Shown here: positions 58,262 through 64,000 of the stretch, one piece after another
Layout: every line of letters begins with the position of its first letter
Position numbering within the stretch: the first letter of the stretch is position 1
NCBI RefSeq assembly: GCF_000218685.1
Contig: NW_006763290.1
Location: 1,572,315-1,636,314, forward strand
Direction of reading: 5' to 3'
Length of the DNA: 64,000 bases
DNA from: Serpula lacrymans var. lacrymans S7.9
Taxonomy: Eukaryota; Basidiomycota; Agaricomycetes; Boletales; Serpulaceae
The notes under the pieces: generated by a model
Told to the model about the DNA's origin: nothing
Database searches by the model: none
The model's input: only the letters and a program-made list of their open reading frames with translations
Translations under genes and position numbers: made by a program

Positions 58262-59420
58262 ATGTCTTCTCAACAAAGCTTTTGTCATTTTTCCCTTGAT
58301 GAAATGCATGGTGCACCCATATTCCAAAGGGCTTATCAACAAGCTCCCCATCCCCCAGCAGGCTACACTGGGTACAACAGTCAGGCAAGTGCATCGACAA
58401 TCAGATACCAACCTCATCATTTTGCCATGCACTATCATCCCCCACACTTGATGCAACCGGCACACAATATGTATCAGTATAGACAACTTAGGGTGCCCCT
58501 AAAACTGCCTGTGCCACTGCCTGAGCAACATTATGTGCAGCCTGCACCCTCACACCCTATGCAGCTGCCCTCCAAGCCACCCGCAAATAATCAGCCGCCC
58601 CCCAGTACACAATGTGTTTGGCCTAATGTGGAGGTCCTTACAGGTGATCAGTCATGTCTATTATATTGGCCACTACCAACATGGACTGGGTTCAGTTTCA
58701 GCGCCAAGTCTTTATCCTGCTTGATGGGCCTGAGCAAGACACTTAGCTGGCATATAAGTTGTCAGGTGACACAGGTAAGCCATCACATATGAACAACCAC
58801 CACAATTTTACAGCTGCAATGGACCGACTTGTAAACAAAGCACAAGTTGCTCAAATACAAGTGGTAATGCTGGAAATCAAGAACATAGTAAGCTGTTTCT
58901 TATATTATATGTGAAACGCTCACCAAATTTGTTGTTGTGCCAGACTAAGCCAACAGCATTGGTTTCAAAAGGAAAGAAATGAAGTAAGACAGAGGATATA
59001 CCACCACCATTGAGTGACAAAATGTCATCACAGTTAAAGGCATTCAAGCAGCTGGAGAAGGCTACTCAGTGTGAGCTGCACCAAGGTCACTGCTTTATTG
59101 ACGGGCCAAGTGGACGTGATGTCCACTGCCGTCTCGGCCATGATGAAATGACCTTGTGGGCCAAGAAAATTGTGAGTCCTTGGGTTCAGTCATTTGTTTC
59201 TAGGGTGCTGACACTCAGTATAGTTTCTGGGGCAAGCAACAGTCTATAGTGCACCCCATTGTTTGAACTTTGATCGCATGCTCACAAAAAAAGCTCGTCT
59301 ATTGCAAGGAAATTCACTCAATGTGCATGTCACAATCAAGAACATTACACCAAGTGCTTCAGGCTCCTCTTTTTCCGACTTTAGCAATAGATCTACACTG
59401 ACCCCCTGCTCCAAGTACAC
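58262..59420 (+). pseudogene. Uncharacterised multi-exon gene
   Basis: Starts with ATG 58262 and a Pro/Gln/His-rich low-complexity region (to ~58620). Later segments, LVNKAQVAQIQVVMLEIKN (~58830-58888), a GTAAGC..CAG intron (~58890-58943) and LKAFKQLEKATQCELHQGHC, DVHCRLGHDEMTLWAKKI (~59034-59170) followed by a GTGAGT donor, look like spliced coding sequence with a Cys/His-bearing domain. No family assigned. A stop near 58980 and unclear joins make it a likely pseudogene. What precedes it is a solo LTR, so its promoter may be displaced. Confidence 0.4.
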
Positions 59421-59621
59421 AGCCAAGACAAAAGTATCCTAGTCTTGAGAAGTTATCTTTGCTGCCGCTGTCCCCCAACCGTAAGTTAACACCTGAAGAT
59501 GGCCCTATTGTTGAATATCCGCCTATTGGGGACTTGGTTGAGTTGATTGATGTCAAATTTCCACACTTTAAAGTTAACCAAGTGTTAAATGCATTATTTA
59601 CAGCTGGCATCTGTCATATCC

Positions 59622-59930
59622 GTACTGGAAGATAGAATTCCGGAATCTCTGAAGGAAGCATTCCTCAAGTCTCAACCCCCCAAGCCTTTGGTACTCTTGG
59701 GATTATGCTCCTTGTGTCTTGCCGGTCGGCATAACCCTGTGCCCCATCTCCACATTGTACTCCAAACATCCACCCTGATCCTCCTACACAGGACTTCTAG
59801 TCCGCCATACATGTTCCTACGCATGTTTTTGTGCTCCTCATGGACTCTGTAGTTTAGACCTTATGGTACACTCCTTGCACATACATTTTCCCTTCACTAG
59901 ATTTTGTCTGCATGGAACTTCATACCTACA
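59622..59930 (+). repeat. Unclassified interspersed repeat R, copy 1
   Basis: About 310 bp shared with 63262-63367 plus 63782-64000 (same strand, split by an LTR); the first ~110 bp also match 61220-61340 (opposite strand). Marker strings: TTGGTACTCTTGGGATTA and CTTATGGTACACTCC. No terminal repeat or coding frame explains it. Confidence 0.65.
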
Positions 59931-60234
59931 TTACAAGTTACTCCTTACAAGCTCTTATTTCTCCCAACAGTATATCAACTAGATTCCCTCGCCTTTTTAC
60001 AAATCCCTTTAAGTCCCGGTCCTTCTCTGAAAGGCCTTTACTCTGCTCCTTTTTCATCCTCTACTCTCATCCGTTCATTCCAACAAGGTCCATGGAAGGA
60101 TCTAGCACACAAGCTAAGTCAATTCCTAACCTCGTACTCCATTACTTTTCCACTTCACCCCTGCACTCCATTACTCTATTACTCTGAAAGGTCACAGGTT
60201 TGATAGCATCCAAACATCCAAACAAGTTGCTGGT
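59931..60234. other. No recognisable gene
   Basis: Pyrimidine-rich interval with overlapping short Ser/Leu-rich frames in two plus-strand frames; composition, not coding similarity, explains these. Confidence 0.4.
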
Positions 60235-60564
60235 ATGCCCGTCAAAAAGCTGAGCTGTGTAGGAAAAATGGGTGAAAAAAGGGCTAGGATCATACAATCC
60301 TATGCTAAATGTTGCATCCTGTCAGTTTTGGGGTTGAAAAGAGAGGGTAAGGAAACAGTGATAGAAATTGCAGCTACTCTGCAACGCTATCGTAAACATC
60401 CAAAGCATGAGGATGACAATGAGATTGAAATAATTGATCTAGGCTGCAAAGATATGATTAATGTGGATGGGGAAAATGAGGTAATTGATGGGGATGTTGA
60501 AGATGAGGGTGAGGATAACCAGTACTTGCCATCAGCAGAGGGGGAGGAGGAAATCAGCTACTGA
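60235..60564 (+). CDS. Small acidic hypothetical protein
   Basis: 109 codons from ATG 60235. The N-terminal half is basic (KMGEKRARIIQSYAK, LQRYRKHPKH) and the C-terminal half is very acidic (DVEDEGEDNQYLPSAEGEEE). No domain is recognised. It could be the last exon of a longer gene or a chance frame. Confidence 0.3.
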   Translation: MPVKKLSCVGKMGEKRARIIQSYAKCCILSVLGLKREGKETVIEIAATLQRYRKHPKHEDDNEIEIIDLGCKDMINVDGENEVIDGDVEDEGEDNQYLPSAEGEEEISY

Positions 60565-60660
60565 ACAACATATAAATGAACTGATCTTTTGATCTTTTTG
60601 AAAACATTTTCAGCTAGAAAGTAATAGGGCTTGAACATCAGTAAACACGGTATAAATATT

Positions 60661-61140
60661 TTATATAATATACTTGCTATCTCTAAACCACCCTCTGGCT
60701 TTCTTGGGTGTGATTACCTCATATACTGCCTCCCAAATCAATGCGTATGGATAGCAACCGGGCCCTTCTGTCTCACCAAGGACATAATCACAATTGTTCC
60801 TGAGCCAAGCTTTGACAGCTGAAAAAGCCTTTTCGATGAGATTCAAATCCAGGGAATAGGAAGGGAGATATAAGAGCTGCATATCCCTGGCCAAACATTA
60901 ATAGAGTAAACTGATAGAAAACTATGTACTCACCTGTCCTCAACAAGCTTGCGGATGCCAGGAACTTTATGCAGTGTAGCATTGTTGATTACAAGCACAT
61001 AATTTGGCAGAGGTTAAGGCTGCAAGGTTGCATCTGATTGAGGACTCCCTCCACAAACTCGGAAAAGTCCTTACGGTATCCCGAAAAATGGTGTTGTGTA
61101 AAAGGCAATACATCTGATTTTTGGCTTCTTATCCAGGGCT
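60661..61140 (-). pseudogene. Tc1/mariner transposase C-terminal fragment
   Basis: DDE transposase end, minus strand. First LPNYVLVINNATLHKVPGIR (~61015-60960), where the family has Asp at the first Asn of INN, then after a GTGAGT..AG-like gap (60940-60900) LLYLPSYSLDLNLIEKAFSA, VKAWLRNN and AVYEVITPKKARGWFRDSKY (60880-60664). The SYSxDLNxIE block is the hallmark of the third catalytic position. Upstream stops (near 61080 and 61020) and the Asp-to-Asn change show it is dead. It joins a zinc-finger element at ~61143. Confidence 0.8.
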
Positions 61141-61143
61141 AGC

Positions 61144-62637
61144 TCAGGCTCCTAGAGCCACAATAATGATGAGATTATATATGATTAGATATGATAAGAT
61201 AATAATTTGCTGCCGACCAGCAGACCACGAGGAACATAATCCTAAATATACCGATAGTTCTGGGGGTTTGGGGCTTGGAGAATAACTTCTTTGGAAATGC
61301 CGGAGTTCTGTCTTCCGGTACGGATATGACAGTGCCACATCCAGAACATTCATGATGCCAGTCGTGATCTGCAATTTTGCATCTGATTGGGTGTTGCCAA
61401 TTGATGCATATGATTTGTCCCATTGGCCCTTGAAGTTGTCCTTTGTCTCCTCAGGAACATAGAGTGGGTGAACCATCCCAAAAGTTAGGTTTGACACATT
61501 TGTGTACATTGTGTATGTTTGTCCCCAGGCAGACTGCACATACTGTTGATTGTTCCATGGCTCGACGAAAGGAATCACTATGTTCAGATTGATAATAGTC
61601 ATTTTGATAGCATGAAGGTGATCTCTTCTGCCTGTTGTAGAGTTGGGGTGGCGGTGGGGAATGGGAGCACCAGCATTAGTTTTGTTGAGAGGGATCTGAA
61701 GCCCTAGTGTACATGGTGTGTTTGTTTGGATTGTTATTGTGAGTTTGTGATGCAATCATGTTGTTCAACTGTGGAGGAAATATGTTTGTTGGTTTGTGTG
61801 TTTGTTGGTGTGTTTGTTTTTGGTATGTTTGTGTTAAAATTTAAGGAGGAAATAGAAGGAATTAGTTATGATGTTGGTAGTGGGTGATAATAAAGTACTT
61901 GCCTGACTTCATTTCTGTGTTTGTAGAGCTGTGAGGTGTTTATTGGTAAAATTCTCCAATAGGGTTGAGTTGATTATTGCAATGTTAAATTGTTGTTCCA
62001 TTTTGAACAAATTGTGCCATTTGCTTTGAACGCGGGCTTAATATTGTATCAGGATGTTGTTGCCAAAAGGGTTTTTTGTGATTTGTGTGCTTCAAGTTGT
62101 AGGAAGAACATGGCCAGCGTGTTGCAATGCCGTGTGGGCCATCCCAATTGTTCTATGTTTCTGAGCATTGAAGTTTTGGCGATCAAAATCTGTTGCATGT
62201 TGAGTTGCTCATCAGCTAATGCATTACCTGAAGCTCTGAATGAGGATGTGGGACGCAGGCAACAGTGTCGTCAACTTTTGGGATGCTGTAGGAATTGGCA
62301 CTGGATTTGTGAATTGAAGTTGTGTCCACGCAGCTTTCCTGGGTGAAATACCAGAGTTTGATGTAGGATTGCTTTTCAATCTTGTACAATGCATATGGTG
62401 AAGGCTGGTCAAGGAGTATGGCAGGGACAGAAAGGTCGTCAATGAAGTCAGCTAGTTTCAGTTTTTTCTTTGAAGTCTGGACTGGACTGGCGGTGGGATT
62501 TCAGCAGGAGGTTTGGCAATGGGTTTGTCTTGATATTGTTGTTGCCTTTCCCATTCTGCCCTCTTTGCAAGATTCTCTGCTCTCCAAGCTGCTTTGAGTT
62601 TGAGAGTTGCCTGTTCCAGTGTGATGTTGCTGGTTAG
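61144..62637 (-). pseudogene. Gag-like zinc-finger protein of an unclassified retroelement
   Basis: Minus-strand remnant. N-terminal side: NITLEQATLKLKAAWRAENL, AKRAEWERQQQY, KKKLKLADFIDDLSVPAILL, DQPSPYALYKIEKQSYIKLW (62637-62330), then decay. C-terminal side: ICINWQHPIRCKIADHDWHH then ECSGCG (~61410-61330), a CCHC-like finger. I recall the PxPYALxKIEKxxYxELWYFT pattern from basidiomycete retroelement-associated proteins, but the element class is not certain. Many stops. Cut by a family-1 LTR at 62638. Confidence 0.5.
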
Positions 62638-63054
62638 TGTAACAACCACGAGTTAGTTACTCTGGCGCACACAGGAACACACTATAAAGGTAGTGGATGG
62701 GGAGTGGTTACCCCTTAGGCTGCAGAGAGTTTGTTGGTTAACAACAGGAGGACTTGCTGAGAAGTCTCCTGGATCTATTGGGGTATATATACTAATACAG
62801 AGTGTTTGTACTTATGTACTGTACAGTTGATAAAGTTAGTGGCTGATGATGTCATGGGGCCTAGCCCGCATGACCAGCTCCACTGTGTGAGAGAGTTGTA
62901 TCTAAAATAAGAAGAAGGCAATGCGGCACAAGAAAGTGGTGTTTTGAACAAAAGGGGAAGTGCCGCGTGGCACCATGTGTGAAAGCTAAAGTATACAAGG
63001 TTAAAGCGGAGAATGAAAATGAAGGAAAGGTCCAAAAATTGTGTTATCGTAACA
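62638..63054 (-). repeat. Solo LTR, family 1
   Basis: 417 bp, minus orientation, TG..CA ends. Flanks GGTTAG (62632-62637) and GGCTAG (63055-63060) suggest a duplication with one T/C difference. Confidence 0.8.
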
Positions 63055-63261
63055 GGCTAGTATAAGTTTTGTGGAAGATAGGTGAATTGAAGTTGGGATA
63101 TATGTCTAATGCTAGATTATAGGTTAGCGGGGGCATAATGAGATTTTGGTTTTACGTCTGGATGATGAATAAATGACTAGATGCTTAAGTTTTGAAAGAC
63201 TAAGAATATTGTGGTCTTGTGGAGTATGAATAATTGTGTGAAATCTGGATGATTGTTGGTG

Positions 63262-64000
63262 GATGTATGAAGGTGTCATATCCATTCCAGAAAGCATAGC
63301 TCCAGACTTCTGAAGAGAACAAATTCTCAAGTCCGAACCCCCAAATCTTTGGTACTCTTGGGATTACTGTTACGATACACAATTTTCGGATCTTTAATTT
63401 TCATTCTCCTCTGTAACTTTATACTGTAGTTTTCACACCCTGTGCCATGCGGCACTTTCTCTTTTGTTTAAACTCCTTTTTCTCGCGCTGCACAACCTTT
63501 CTTCTTATTTTAGCTACAAGTTTCTCATGCAGTGGAGCTGGTCACACGGGCTATGCCCACAACATCATCAGCCACTGCCTTCATCAACTGTATAGTACAT
63601 ATGTACAAACAAACCTGTAGTGATATATATACCCCAATAGATCAAGGAGACTCCTCAGCGAGTCCTCCTGTTGTATCCTCACAACTAACTTGTTGAAGCC
63701 TAAAGGGTAACCACTCCCTCATCATCATCTCTATAGCTTGTCTGAGTTGTGCGCCAGAGTAACAAGCTCTTGGTTGTTACAATTATGCTCTTTGTGTTCT
63801 GCTGTTTGGCATAACCCTGTACCCAACCTCCACATGGTACTCCAGATATCCGCTCTGATACTCCTGCACCAGATTTCTAGTCTGCCATACGTTTCCTCCG
63901 CACATTCTCATATTCCTCATGGACTCTGTAGCTTAGACCTTATGGTACACTCCTCTCACATACAATTTCCCCTTGCTAGATAGTTGTCCGCATGGAACTC
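63262..64000 (+). repeat. Repeat R, copy 2, split by an LTR
   Basis: Parts 63262-63367 and 63782-64000 align end to end with 59622-59930; the gap is exactly the solo LTR. It runs off the window edge. Confidence 0.65.
63368..63781 (+). repeat. Solo LTR, family 1, in repeat R
   Basis: 414 bp, TGTTACGATACACA..GGTTGTTACA, flanks ATTAC (63363-63367) and ATTAT (63782-63786), a 5-bp duplication with one mismatch. TATATATA is near 63624-63631 and the AGCGAGTCCT motif at 63657-63666, 33 bases downstream. Confidence 0.85.

Noticed and set aside
58262..58790. Long coding exon across the whole frame
   Set aside because: Composition changes sharply after ~58620 from Pro/Gln/His-rich to random-looking, so the 3' part of the frame is not supported.

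Overview
The window looks like a transposon graveyard from a filamentous basidiomycete, most likely an Agaricomycete. The evidence is the set of element families: KDZ transposase, Plavaka (CMC-type) transposase, intron-bearing PIF/Harbinger transposase, fungal Tc1/mariner, Helitron Rep/helicases, Ty1/copia and Ty3/gypsy elements. Short 41-68 bp GT-AG introns and a DUF6532-like gene, a family I know from Agaricomycetes, fit the same picture. I see no rRNA gene, CRISPR array, operon or other prokaryotic signature.

Layout. 1-1875: 5' end of a minus-strand gypsy element (gag, leader, LTR), which truncates a KDZ transposase pseudogene (1876-4091) that is itself split by a solo LTR. 4.9-18.85 kb: Helitron A on the minus strand (Rep and helicase, broken), with two accessory genes at its 3' side: a GS/DxD nucleotidyltransferase-like gene on the plus strand and a long uncharacterised gene X on the minus strand. 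Its helicase is split by a 3.5-kb TIR transposon with a perfect 8-bp target duplication and an internal 42-bp satellite. 19.1-20 kb: truncated Harbinger transposase. 20-27.6 kb: two near-identical ~3.5-kb inverted arms made of gypsy integrase plus copia 5' half, around a ~620-bp spacer. The right arm runs on into a full-length, young copia element (24659-30724). 30.7-33.6 kb: 5' half of a second minus-strand gypsy element. 33.6-34.9 kb: nested LTRs. 36.5-40.45 kb: Helitron B (plus), split by a solo LTR. 42-49.1 kb: Helitron C remnant carrying the same two accessory genes in the same order and orientation as Helitron A. 49.1-52.1 kb: a third gypsy element (minus) with a solo LTR in its reverse transcriptase. 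52.4-53 kb: Plavaka fragment.

53-56.4 kb is the least TE-like part: a DUF6532-like pseudogene followed by a multi-exon gene with BRCT and Myb domains that reads as telomeric Rap1. It is the only plausible intact host gene. 56.6-64 kb: an 860-bp hAT-like MITE, solo LTRs, an uncharacterised multi-exon gene, a mariner fragment, a zinc-finger gag-like element and an unclassified interspersed repeat.

Most interesting points: (1) the repeated helicase / NTase-like / gene X module in two diverged Helitrons; (2) the TIR transposon with a satellite of GGGATGATCCC-type palindromes matching its own termini; (3) the large inverted repeat, able to form a long hairpin; (4) gypsy LTRs whose predicted RNA 5' end is complementary to the primer site, indicating Tf1-like self-priming; (5) a copia primer site complementary to the anticodon arm of initiator tRNA-Met. 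Exon joins and element ends given as approximate were read by eye.
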